From Alentia gelatinosa (lineage: Eukaryota > Annelida > Polychaeta > Phyllodocida > Polynoidae), in NCBI GenBank assembly GCA_950022655.1, contig OX465589.1, positions 30,729,970 to 30,793,969 of the forward strand: 64,000 bases of DNA, given 5' to 3'. The translations under genes were made by a program, and so were the position numbers. The notes under the pieces were generated by a model. The model saw only the letters and a list, made by a program, of their open reading frames with translations. It had not been told where the DNA came from and made no database searches. Shown here in pieces: positions 26,952 through 36,596 of this stretch; position 1 is the stretch's first letter; each line of letters opens with the position of its first letter.

Positions 26952-28689
26952 AAGCCGCCACTAAACTATAAGTGGACACTAGAACAGATTAAGGAAAGTC
27001 AACAGGCTGACCCAGATCTGTTCCGGTTAACTAAACTGATAGCTAATGGACTCCATAGACCTGAAGGGGCCAAGATCTCGCCTGAAAACCGAGAATTTCG
27101 GAATCTATGTGGTCAATGGAAAGAGCTAGAAGTCCGAGATGGAGTATTATATCAATGGAGAACCACGTTGCAACCACTTAAACGTGCTCTACAACTAGTG
27201 GTCCCTCGAGAATTACGATCCGGACTAATGACTCTATGTCACGAACATAGGAGTGCAGCTCATCTAGGACGGAAAAGGACGGTAGCCAGAATAAGGCGTC
27301 GTTACTACTGGCCTGGAATGGGTGCAGATATTCGAAGATGGATATCTGGATGTTCCATATGTAGCAAAGTCAAACCCGGGGTAGGACTCGGAAAGATGCC
27401 GCTACAACAGGAACTGTTTGGTGTCAGGTTTGCCAGAATCGCTCTAGATATCATATCCGGTATCGACGAGTCAGAGGAAGGAAATACCTGTATGATGGTG
27501 GTGATGGATTATTACACAAAATATGTGCAGATCTATCCCATGAAGAATCACAAAGCTGCCACGTGTGCGGAAGCTTTAGTGAAAAACTGGATGTTGCCTT
27601 TTGGAACTCCGAGCATACTACATTCCGACCAGGGAAGGGAATTTGAATCCCAGATCTGGAAAGAAATGTGTAGGATACTCGAGATTAAAAAGACACATAC
27701 GAATCCATATCGTCCACAATCAGATGGTATGGTGGAGAGATTCAACCGGACATTGATCCAGTGTCTTCGGACCCTGGTAGATGAAAATCGGAAGAATTGG
27801 GATGAATTGGCACCATTTATAGCTCATGCGTACAATGGGACCATTCATTCAAGCACGGGGTGTTCACCTAATTTACTCATCTTTGGCGAGGAAATAGTGA
27901 TGCCCGCTGACATAGTCTATGGGGTTCCTGGAATGTCTACGGATGATCCTTGTCCCATAGGATTTGTCGAAAAACTCAGAGAACGTTTTATAGAGGGATA
28001 TTACCTCGCGAGACGGAATCTGACGAAAGCTGCAGAGTGGCAAAAGACTTGCCATGACGTCAATCTTAAACCCTTAAGTTCTGAGTAGGAGACCGGGTTG
28101 TACGATACCACACTCCGTTGGTAAATGTAAAACTCGCTCCTAACTGGGACGGACCATTCAGAATTGTTCAACTATTGTCAGAAATGACAGTAGTGATAGA
28201 AGATGAATGGTCAAGAAGGCGTTATAAATCCCGTGTAGCTTGTTTACGACTATGGGAGGGAAGGCGCGAATGTTCCAACTTTGAAGTTTTGCTACAAAGC
28301 GGGATGTGTCACTGAACACGGGTCCTACTGGGGAACCAGAGAGGTCCCGGGTTCAAAGAGCCGGGAAGCCGGGTGTCAAACCCCCGTCAACACGGCGGAG
28401 GCAGATCCCGATGGGGAAGTCCCGGTCAAAGGTTACCGGGGTTCCGAGTGGGTGCTCGCCTACACGGCGAAAACCGGGACGTCCGCGGAAGGTGATTCCT
28501 ACTTACGCTAACCTAAAAAGGGAAGTGTGGGTAGAAGAAAAACCTGACATGAAAAAGTCTAAATTTGCTACAAATCGAGCTGTGTATAATAAACATGGTT
28601 CGAGATGTAGAATGGAGTCTAAAATAGACTCAAAACCCCGCCGCAGCTCTCGACTAAAATCAAAGGCTGTGGTTAGCTACAAAGAGTAG
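26949..28689 (+). pseudogene. pol: Gypsy copy 1 pol: integrase and basic tail (broken)
   Basis: Integrase joins element DNA to host DNA. Counting from 26949, the HHCC zinc site uses H100, H105, C135 and C138, and the catalytic triad is D167, D227 (HSDQGREF) and E263 (GMVERFNRTL), a D,D(35)E spacing. A GPF-type module follows (NWDGPFRIVQLL, 28145-28180). A one-base deletion near 28075 shifts the frame. The frame of the last part runs to 28689 and ends in a basic tail with RKPGRPRK (AT-hook-like) and RRSSRLKSK. Copy 2 shows that the tail is one frame with integrase. No chromodomain is visible. Confidence 0.9.
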
Positions 28690-29257
28690 TGGTGCCGGGG
28701 TTGTCGAAAACACAACGAGAAGCAATGGTACGAAATGTAGATCGTTGGTAGTCAGTGGCGTGTCAATTATACATGAATGTTGATCAAACAGTTACCTTAA
28801 AATCAGTCGTTGTGTGCCGCAGCCCAGACGTTGCTCTAAGGGACCCCGTCGAGGACCCTCTAGAGGCTGCAGAATTGCCGAACGCTCTGTAAGGTCTGAT
28901 CCATTTATATGAAAATTGTACAAGCCTCCCATACTATCAACGAGATACACGACGGCGATAAGAAAATCCATGCGGTGGAGAACTCGGGGTGGAGCTCAAA
29001 AAGGGGTTTCCCCGGGTTTCGGAACCTGTGCTGGGTGATTGAAGGCGTGAACGAATCAAGTCGAGCGTAACGCTGACCTTTGGCTTCTTCATGCATGCGG
29101 TGTTGAGACGCTCAAGATGAGCCAGTCTCGACACGGTTGATTGGTTCGCGACTGCGAATCTAGGTCACTTAGGAGTATATAAGACCCTGTTTTTTCAGTA
29201 GTCTTCACTCTGTGATCGGAGTGGTGCCTAGCACCACAGGAGTCGGGCGGTAGCAGC
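28690..29257 (+). promoter_or_regulatory. Gypsy spacer with TATA-like promoter upstream of ORF3, copy 1
   Basis: No coding is seen in this 568-bp spacer, but it is conserved in copies 2 and 3. TATATAAG at 29176-29183 is followed by TCAGT at 29195-29199, an initiator-like word, and then by a perfect 7-bp stem hairpin gtggtgcctagcaccac at 29220-29236, 22 bases before the ORF3 ATG. I infer a separate core promoter and short leader for ORF3; a splice-derived subgenomic RNA is the alternative. Confidence 0.55.
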
Positions 29258-32083
29258 ATGGCTGACCATGCCCTGTCTACGGAGGGTGAGCACGAGCTCC
29301 CCTCACCCCTGCCCGGATCCTCAGCTTCGGCTGAGCGGGGGGCAGATCTGGACGATGATGCTTTGCTCATCGGGTCAGATGATGGTGATTTTGACCTGGA
29401 AGGGGACGAGTGAGGACTCTGTTCTTCTTGGGGTAACCCAAGATGAACGACCCGGAAAGGGAGAAAGTCACACCGGGAAGAAGTCTGAGGCGGCCCCGGC
29501 CGCTAAGGGTTCTTCTGGTTCCCGTCCGAAGACGAGCTCAGTGAAAACTGAGGCCTCTGACTCAGATGTGGTTATGGCCGAAGGTTCCGAATCGGACCGT
29601 GATACGCCAAGGCGAGGCCAAGCCCGCCAGCGTCGTCGCTCTCAGAGGAAGTCCTCCGACGAGATGGGTTCCAGGCATGAGGTTTCAACTCAGAGCCTGG
29701 AACAGATGTTGGCTGGGATCCCAGATCCCAAAACGCGTGCCATAGTACAGTCAATGTACCAAAATTGGACTCGAACCGGAGTGGAGCTGGCGGAAGCCGG
29801 GACCTTTTTGGCCCCGGGTCCGGTAGCAAAACCCGGAAGGTCCGAGGCTGGTACAGAGACAGCTATGGAGACTGATTCGTCAGTTGGTGGCGACTCTGTA
29901 ACGGGGTCGTCCAGCAAAGGTGAGAAACCGGTGTCACAACCGGCTAAACCCGCGCCGGGGAAGTCTGTCAGCAACACTGAGGTGTCAAAACCTCAGGATG
30001 CTAATAAGACTGAGCCGCAGCTGTCGAAGAAGAACCGGAAGCGACTCCGTCGTGCAGCCCGGAAACGGGCTGAAGCAGAGTTGGAGAAGACTGAAGGTCA
30101 ACCGCAATCGCGTGACTCGGGGTAAGGGAAACTTCAACCCGGGATGCACGAGGAGTCAAAGGGGGCTGAGTCGAAAGGCTCGGACAAACCCGCGGCGCAG
30201 GCTGGACCTAGTGCGGCTGACGCTACACCGAGTACCTCAACAGGTGCCACGGGTGGCGAAGATGTCAAGTGTTGGGGAACGGAGATGGACAAGGCTAAAC
30301 CCCTGGCCAAATCTAACCCCGACAATGATGACGGTGATTTCCAACCTGGCGTAAAGCGGGCTGGGAAGAGAACGGTAGCTAGACAGATACCCACCTCTTT
30401 GCTGGGCAAGACTTATCCTTGCCTAGAAGATCTCCGTCATGGGAACCGGCATTACATCCCAGATGGTGTCGGTTTAGATGGAACCTCTGACGATGAGGAA
30501 TGGGTGGTTGACGAGGGTTCTCCCAACGCCTGGTACATCGACCGGGTGAAAGGAGTGTCCCGAGTTAGCCGGCTGAAGTACGAGGATCGGGTCAAAGACC
30601 GGATCGCGTACGCATGGCACAAGTTTGGTAACGGCAATCATTGTGTCTTTCGGAGTTGCCATGGAAGGGACAAGAAATTGTCACCGACCTACGCGACTGA
30701 AGGTCATTACGCTAGGCACCTCGTAGAGGTACACTTAGCTGAGCGACCGTGGCTACAGTGCCTTGGCAAGAAGGGTGGTTCTTGCCAGGCCGGGTGTGCC
30801 AATTCAAGGCGATCGTGTCTAGTCCGACACATTGCCCGGGAACACCAGACTGCTGGTGCTGCTGCTCGGGAACGGGTCATGAATCTGTGGCAGAGATTCG
30901 TTGACTTAGGTTCCGATGCTCAGAAAGGCAAACCGGAACCCGAGACTTGTGTGACAGACGGTCGATTGTTTAAGATCGGATGGAAGAAGAATCCTGGCTG
31001 GTTCGGGAGTCTGATGCTATCCGGTTCAAAACATCGACAGATGTCAAAGGAGTCGAGGAAGAAACGGTCCCTTAGCCGGGAACCGTCTCGAAAGTCCTTG
31101 AAGGCTAAACGATGGGTCAAGAAGTTGTCATCGTCCTCGTCCAGCGATCGTCTGAGCGTTCCAGTCGGAAGCCTAAGAAAAAGTTGGTTTCTAGTAATCA
31201 CACCATCGCTGACTAGTGGAAGCTGCTTACCAGGTTGTGCCAAGGTTGTCTGAGGGATTGAAACTACTCTCAGACCCGAGCGAAGGGAACGTTCCAACGG
31301 CTTCTAAAACCCGCGGACCCGCGGAAAAACCAGCTGGGACTCGTCCTAGCTCAAGTCTCCTGGGAGTTTCCCCTCTGAATAGAGGTGCTACCCAAGCACC
31401 CGGGAAAGTTGAGGATGAAGAGGCCTTTCCGGCACTCCCTCCACCAGCCAACCCGGTTGTTGAGGTAAAGAAGAAACCAACGACACAACCACCCGTTGCG
31501 TCGAAAGTGACTTCTTCTCCATGTGCGATGTCGGTTGAATACGTCCAAAGGGCGGATCAGCTAGAGTCGCATATAGGTGGCACCTTGGAGGGCCGCGTCT
31601 GAAGGGGCACTCAGTCTCTCCATGAAGGCCTCGTTAAGAACTAGTAAACCTAGCCCGGTTCGAGGTGAGGGAAGCCACGAAGGGCCTGGCTAAACAGTAC
31701 GCGTTGGACTTAGAGGACGCGCGTATTGCTAAAACCAAGGCCCAATCGAGGTTTGCCCGGGTGGAAGCCCAGACCCATCGCCAAGATGAACGTTGTCTTC
31801 GGCACTTGGGTATGTCGCTCTATGACATCGGTGACGACCCGCAAGCCCTTGAGGAAGCGTGGTTGGCCCGACAAAGGAGCCGGGGAAGATTTCTTCAGTT
31901 CACCACGGAAGAATCAAACCCGACACGTCAGCAACTCGCCGGCATGTTGGGATGGTCACCCGTGGAAGAAACTTCCCACCAGGACACTACATCCAGAAAG
32001 GCCCAGCCTATGGATGTCAGTGTAGACACTCAGCTGTCAGGACCCGGTCGGACCCAACAGGATCAGACTGAAGTCCTACAGTC
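29258..32083 (+). pseudogene. Gypsy third ORF (zinc-finger protein), copy 1, broken
   Basis: Homologous to the better preserved copy at 46119-43001. It starts at the ATG at 29258 after the TATA-like spacer. The N-terminal half is acidic and low complexity with many S/D/E. A two-finger C/H cluster follows (CVFRSCHGRD...RHLVEVH and CQAGC...CLVRHIAREH, about 30645-30850), then a K/S/R-rich stretch and an alpha-helical region near 31670-31900. Breaks: a 2-bp deletion with TGA at 29411, a TAA at about 30123, a deletion near 31145, and further frame changes at about 31600. It stops at the Polinton junction. I recognise no family; no signal peptide or membrane segment is seen, so it does not look like an envelope. 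Confidence 0.75.
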
Positions 32084-33221
32084 TATCATATATATCTATA
32101 TAGTTTGATTTAAATGGTGTGTTAGCATCGTCACCTTCATGAAATTTAAGTTGGTATGCAGATGATGGAATACTTTCATTATCAACTGAAACATTCACAT
32201 AACGAACATTGTAATGCTTAAAATTAAACGGATTTTTCTTATAACATCCATTCACAGCTTCTTCTGATATAATTCCAATCACAAGTCTAGTAGGAACATT
32301 TCCTAGGTAAACATTATCAACCCTGAACTGAAGCATGCCTGAGGCTATGGAATATTTCTTAACATCTGTTCTCATGTACTGATAAGTAGCCATGAACTTT
32401 TTTTTCTCCATAACGTCTTGATGACTTATAAGCATTTCTCTAGTAGGTGTTACTATACATACTGAGAGTGAAGCCTCTATAAGTTCTGTTTTAAAATTCG
32501 GAGAAGCTGATCCTGACATTAAATGAAATGCTGTGTTAGTGGGCCAAAATTTCAGTTTAACCTCTACACCATTTAGTATGTACTTATTCAGTGAGAAAAC
32601 ATCAATATATAATGGCCCCATAAGGTCTACTACCCTGCTTTCTTGGGTGTACATGCTTCTTTCCACAAATCCTGTGTTAATACCATGAATATCAGTACCA
32701 TCTAGAGGCATTATATCTTTTGAAAACAATTGAGATAGTAAATGTGTAGGTTTTGCCTCCTCACCAAAATTTAACAGAGTATTCAAGTATGCTTCATAAG
32801 GGTAACAATCGTTTGAAGAAGATACAAGTTTGTTCTGAAAATAGACATCTATCTGTGAAAATAGACTATGCATGAAGTTGTTAACAGGTCCTACTTTAGC
32901 AGTTTCGGGAATACTAGTTACAGGTTCACTATCTGGTATTTCCTTTGTCACAGGTATAGGTGATGGTAGATTTTTACCGTCCCCCTGTGAAATCTTAACT
33001 TTCATTTTCAAATATGTCCTTCTTAAATCAATATACTGGTTTCCTAAATTAGTTATGACAAACTCCATACCGAAGTCTCTATTCAGTTGGTTTTTTGGTT
33101 GAAAGTCTACATATCGTACTTTCGCTACCCCTACATCAACATCAGGTAGTTGAAATAAGTTCATACTTTCCCCTATTCCTAACCTACTGCGTTCTTTCGT
33201 GGTTGATATCTGGTATGCCAT
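32076..33221 (-). CDS. Polinton major capsid protein, C-terminally truncated
   Basis: 381 codons with a true ATG at 33221. It resembles the F54H12.2-like family of invertebrate proteins, which are Polinton major capsid proteins with a double jelly-roll fold. Visible hallmarks are QLNRDFGMEFVI, YIDLRRTYLKMKVKI with a following DGKNL, LFSQIDVYFQNKLVSSS, NDCYPYEAYLNTLL and GPLYIDVFSLNKYILNGVEV. Family members are usually longer; here the frame runs through the junction with Gypsy ORF3 at about 32083 and stops a few codons later, so the C-terminal part of the second jelly roll is missing. It would build the icosahedral shell if complete. Confidence 0.85.
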   Translation of the reverse strand: MAYQISTTKERSRLGIGESMNLFQLPDVDVGVAKVRYVDFQPKNQLNRDFGMEFVITNLGNQYIDLRRTYLKMKVKISQGDGKNLPSPIPVTKEIPDSEPVTSIPETAKVGPVNNFMHSLFSQIDVYFQNKLVSSSNDCYPYEAYLNTLLNFGEEAKPTHLLSQLFSKDIMPLDGTDIHGINTGFVERSMYTQESRVVDLMGPLYIDVFSLNKYILNGVEVKLKFWPTNTAFHLMSGSASPNFKTELIEASLSVCIVTPTREMLISHQDVMEKKKFMATYQYMRTDVKKYSIASGMLQFRVDNVYLGNVPTRLVIGIISEEAVNGCYKKNPFNFKHYNVRYVNVSVDNESIPSSAYQLKFHEGDDANTPFKSNYIDIYDRL

Positions 33222-33249
33222 TTTCTTTTAAAAATGTAGAAGGTCCTTA

Positions 33250-33973
33250 TTACACTTTTTTCTTCTCCTTTTCTATTCCTTCTTCTCCTTCTCCTTTCCC
33301 TTCTTCTTCTTCTTCTTCTTCTCTACCGTCTCTGTCTGGTATAGAATCGTAGCTACCGCAATTCACATACAGGGAAAACCTATCGAGTGAACAATTACTA
33401 TTCAAAGTACATTTATAACTCGCACACTTATCTAGACCTTTCACATACACTTTTCGAGTTAGATAGAGGGTTGTATATTCACTTTTCCCTTTTCCTCCTT
33501 CCTCTTCCTCTTCTTTCTTTTGTGTCTTTACAGTTGTTATTACCGGTAGATAATTGTTGGTGATAGATTTCCTAGAACAGTCTAGTACTTGGTCAATGTC
33601 TCCGCTGCCTTCTTCTTCTTCTTCTTCCTCCTCTTCTTCTTTTTCTCCTGTATCCGTTTTAACTGTCTGTGTTGGTAACGTTGGATGCAGTGTAGTCATT
33701 AACTTGCGATACACTGGTGTGGAGAAACTAGTTGTCGCTAGTGATGACCCCGAATGTATTTCAGGTAGTGAGGTCACCCTCTTCATTTCCGTATTTGTTG
33801 GTGTTGTGACTTGAGGAAGAGGAATGGGAATCAATCCTGAGTGTAAACTTTTTCGAGGATAATATTTACCTCTTTCTTCATTATTATAGTTATCATCAGT
33901 ATCGTCATCATCACCAGTATTATCATCCTCTGGGTGTGATTCATACAAAACTTGATGTGGTTGTTGTTGCTGT

Positions 33974-34008
<35 letters not shown>

Positions 34009-34179
34009 TTGACTGTTAAAGTTGTTATATCCTCCACTTCTGTTAGAGGTTTTGGTATTAATCAACTCAGATATCTTTCTGCACAGTTTCAATAAAACCA
34101 GACAGAAATTGATTATAAATACCTTAACACCAGATAAAAATATATGTCTTAGATTTTCCCTGTATCCATCACGTTCCAT
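33250..34179 (-). CDS. Unidentified Polinton protein with homopolymer runs
   Basis: 309 codons between capsid and penton-side genes, 28 bp upstream of the major capsid protein. Residues about 12-35 are hydrophobic (SGVKVFIINFCLVLLKLC), a possible membrane anchor. It then has a His run and Gln run (residues about 57-73), an Asp/Asn-rich stretch, and several Glu runs encoded by GAA/GAG triplets. A cysteine-containing segment (KCASYKCTLNSNCSLD) lies near residue 255. I do not recognise the family. Position suggests a structural or membrane-associated virion protein, but the repeat-rich sequence makes this weak. Confidence 0.55.
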
Positions 34180-34182
34180 ACT

Positions 34183-34686
34183 TCACGAGAGTATATCCTT
34201 TAAGACGTACCGCTTCCTTACACCTTTCCTTCTCTTGAAAGGTTTACCTCCCGACTTAATATCAGGTGATTGTGTGTGTTTGCGTTTACCTGTAGGAGGA
34301 CTTTGCATAAGTGGTGGGTGTGAGACAGTATGCTCATTCTTAAAGGGTGTACCTTCCACTGACGTCACCGGTATACCCTTAAGTTCACTGTCAGGAGACC
34401 GCTCCTGTTTGTTTTCCACAGATAGTGATGACTTTGCTTGTTCTGTGACCTGTGTTATGTGTGACGAGAAATCACAGGTAGAGGTAGAACAAGGCTTTGG
34501 TTTGTTCTGATTACCGTAATTAACAATTAACAACCTGTCACGACCATTACCAAATTTACGTGATCTAACAAGATAATGTTTATGATTACCTGTACATAAT
34601 TTAATTGAATCAGTGTTAGATGTGTTCAATGTAAATATCCTAGTAAGGTCATCAGCCTTAAGCATTGCATACTTTTCCCTTTCCAT
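34183..34686 (-). CDS. Unidentified basic Polinton protein
   Basis: 167 codons, ATG at 34686, overlapping the end of the penton-type gene by 29 bases and ending 4 bases before the next gene, which suggests a compact gene cluster. The N-terminal 75 residues look folded (AMLKADDLTRIF, YLVRSRKFGNGRDRLLIVNYG); the middle is polar and the C-terminus strongly basic (GKPFKRRKGVRKRYVLKD), like a nuclear-localisation or DNA-binding tail. No family recognised. Confidence 0.5.
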   Translation of the reverse strand: MEREKYAMLKADDLTRIFTLNTSNTDSIKLCTGNHKHYLVRSRKFGNGRDRLLIVNYGNQNKPKPCSTSTCDFSSHITQVTEQAKSSLSVENKQERSPDSELKGIPVTSVEGTPFKNEHTVSHPPLMQSPPTGKRKHTQSPDIKSGGKPFKRRKGVRKRYVLKDILS

Positions 34687-35137
34687 TGTGTAACTGTTTA
34701 AAATGTAAAGTACAGTATAGTACAGGGTTCACCTTTTGTAACGGATCAGTATGTGTTATTTCACACAGTTTTAACTGGTTCAACTCATCACCTTTTAGTG
34801 TAATAGTAATATCTGTAAAATCTGATACTTTCACATACATATACCTCACAGGCCTGAAATTAACATTATAACCTTTATTTGTAACACTTCTGTTTGACAG
34901 TCTAGTTAACACCTGAGCTTTTCCACAAAATGTGTAATCAAGTATATCACATATCATGTAGAATGATCGTACCTCTGTTTCCTCTAAATTATATATACTC
35001 AAATCGTGAATACCACACATCCAATTTGCTCCTTGCAATGTCACTCTCTGAGGAAGCTTCACCGTGAATTTCACAATAGTGTTTCCAGGAAAATATGATA
35101 AACTGTCTGAACTTTTTAATCCTTCAAGAGCCGCACA
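34658..35137 (-). pseudogene. Penton-type minor capsid protein of Polinton
   Basis: The open frame carries SLSYFPGNTIVKFTVKLPQ and then a Trp-containing strand (GANWMCGIHDLSIYN), a YMICDILDY segment, an RPVRYMYVKVSDFTDITITL block and a final LYCTLHFKQ strand. This order matches Polinton minor capsid (penton-base, single jelly-roll) proteins as I know them. There is no ATG at the head: the first codon within the conserved part is GTG at 35074, the frame opens further to a TGA near 35138, and an ATGATG lies just upstream in another frame. I infer a start-proximal frameshift; an unusual start is the alternative. It would occupy the capsid vertices. Confidence 0.72.
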
Positions 35138-35402
35138 TCATTCACCATGTACCTATACCACAGCAGGCACCAGACCCAATTGTGGACTTTGTATGGCCGG
35201 CTTTTGTAGTCAATATTATTAAGAGAAATTTAAAATTTAAAATTTCCAGTAAATCTGTATTTTTTATTAGAACTTTCCGATATTTCAAAGACATACTGGC
35301 GACATTTAGCATAATATCTCATATAATTTTTATGATTCTGCGATAATTTTTCAAAAAGTTACAAAGGAACAAATACAGAGTGGTTCATCAATTCTATATG
35401 TG

Positions 35403-35488
35403 AATGCCATATGGCATTGTCCGGCCCTGGCCAGGGGAATGCCATATGGCATTGTCCTGCCATGGCCAGGGGAATGCCATATGGCATT
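35403..35488. repeat. Three 35-bp-spaced perfect palindromes
   Basis: AATGCCATATGGCATT, a perfect 16-bp palindrome, occurs at 35403-35418, 35438-35453 and 35473-35488, exactly 35 bp apart. Each interval contains a GGCCAGG core. The even spacing suggests a binding-site array for a dimeric protein; 35 bp is about 3.3 helical turns. Confidence 0.85.
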
Positions 35489-35509
35489 GCCCTGCCAGAA
35501 AGGGTTAAG

Positions 35510-35532
35510 TATATAAACATTGTAGTATCAGT
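35510..35532 (+). promoter_or_regulatory. TATA box beside the palindrome array
   Basis: TATATAAA at 35510-35517, 21 bp after the last palindrome, with an initiator-like TCAGT at 35528-35532. Read on the plus strand it points away from the palindromes, toward the 3' end of the minus-strand integrase; the TATATA core could also act on the minus strand for the penton gene. Direction is uncertain. Confidence 0.45.
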
Positions 35533-35567
35533 TGTTCATCTAGTATTCATCAGTACTATATCATATA

Positions 35568-36595
35568 TCATTTCACTGTGATGCGCTTCCTCAATTTCCT
35601 ATACAATTTATGATCAATCCATTCATTGAATTTTTCAGGATAATGAGCCCACTTAATAAAGTAATACCTCTTACCACGAATTGTTTTCCTTTTCAAAACC
35701 TTTTCATACTGATAGAGTTCATCCTCCGTTATGCGAGCCTTCCGAATCTGATGTATGTAGAAAGCACCCTTAACTTCCTCATCTTGTTAGTCTCTAACAA
35801 AATACACTCTAATACCGTCACGCACTGTTGAACTGTACACTTGAAATATTTCACCAGTCCATTTTAAGTCGTAGTCTTTAGCAAAGGGTGGTTTTATCTT
35901 GGCTAAATGTACATATTCACCGATATCTATTTGTACTCTCCTACGTAACTCCGCTGATCTCAACGCAGCCTTCTTCATTTCCTTACGCGTCAAAGCTTCA
36001 TACTGTCTCACAAAAATTTCCTTCTCATTCTTTAAGTTGACGTTAGATGGCTCCACATCTATACTTGAGTGCACAGTATTATTATAGGAGTGAGTAATCT
36101 TTGCTAACACGTCCACCCATCTATATGTGTTGTTAGCAATCATGTATTTCGTAATCTTACCTTTTATCGTTCTTATACATCTCTCAGCATATGAAGCCTT
36201 ACCGTCATTATACGCTATAAAATGTTTCACTTTATATTTAGAGTATAGTTTTTTCATCTCAGCATTTATAAACTCCCCTCCTGCATCGGTTCTCATTTTT
36301 CTGCATCGTCGTTCTTTCAGAATCAGTTCCATAGCTGGTACATCGTGGGTATTATGTATTACGTTGGGTTGGCTAATAAAACTCTCTCGGTTCCCTTCTG
36401 TATAGCATTTTTCGAGTATAGTGGTAACTTCTTACCAGCACTAGCACTAACCTTCTGTACACCTGAATAGCTCCCAGGTTCCGAAGGGTTCAAGTAGGAT
36501 TCTTTTACAGCTTTTTCTACTTCAGGATTCACCTTTGTCGAAACACTGCTTAGCTCTTCAATTAATTTATGGAGACTATGTTCTTTACTTGCCAT
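35568..36595 (-). pseudogene. Polinton integrase with chromodomain (broken)
   Basis: Retroviral-type DDE integrase, which inserts the element. The N-terminal piece (ATG at 36595; an upstream TTG frame is not a real start) has ESYLNPSEPGSYSG, typical of the start of Polinton integrases. The zinc-binding region and first catalytic Asp are missing, and the frame changes around 36358. The second piece (from 36332) keeps D16 (TDAGGEF) and E50 (SYAERCIRTIK). A TAA at 35787-35789 interrupts the frame; downstream in the same frame to 35568 lies a chromodomain-like segment (YFIKWAHYPEKFNEWID). So the gene has an internal deletion, a frame change and an in-frame stop. Confidence 0.82.
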
Positions 36596-36596
36596 A

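Larger units (their letters stand above)
21918..32083 (+). mobile_element. Ty3/Gypsy LTR retrotransposon, copy 1, with third ORF
   Basis: Order on the plus strand: 531-bp 5' LTR, primer-binding site, gag with zinc knuckle, pol (aspartic protease, reverse transcriptase, RNase H, integrase, basic tail), a spacer of about 570 bp with a TATA-like box, then a third long ORF. The element inserts into the satellite after gtaataatactaa. Homology with copy 2 ends at 32083, where Polinton sequence begins; no 3' LTR is present. All three coding regions carry frameshifts or stops, so this copy is defective. PR-RT-RH-INT order is diagnostic of Ty3/Gypsy. Confidence 0.93.
35138..35567. other. Polinton intergenic region, A/T-rich with palindromic repeat
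   Basis: About 430 bp between the penton and integrase genes. 35200-35400 is A/T-rich with no supported gene; an 83-codon plus-strand frame starting at 35095 has no recognisable features. The right part holds three 16-bp palindromes and a TATA box, listed separately. Confidence 0.6.

Noticed and set aside
29258..32083. ORF3 as a retroviral envelope
   Set aside because: No signal peptide, membrane anchor or cleavage site is seen; the protein is charged and has C/H-type fingers.
33554..34510. Plus-strand frames opposite the Polinton genes
   Set aside because: They overlap better supported minus-strand genes and are rich in strings created by the triplet repeats.
35403..35488. CRISPR-like array of palindromes
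   Set aside because: Only three units, intervals nearly identical to each other and no cas genes; the context is eukaryotic.
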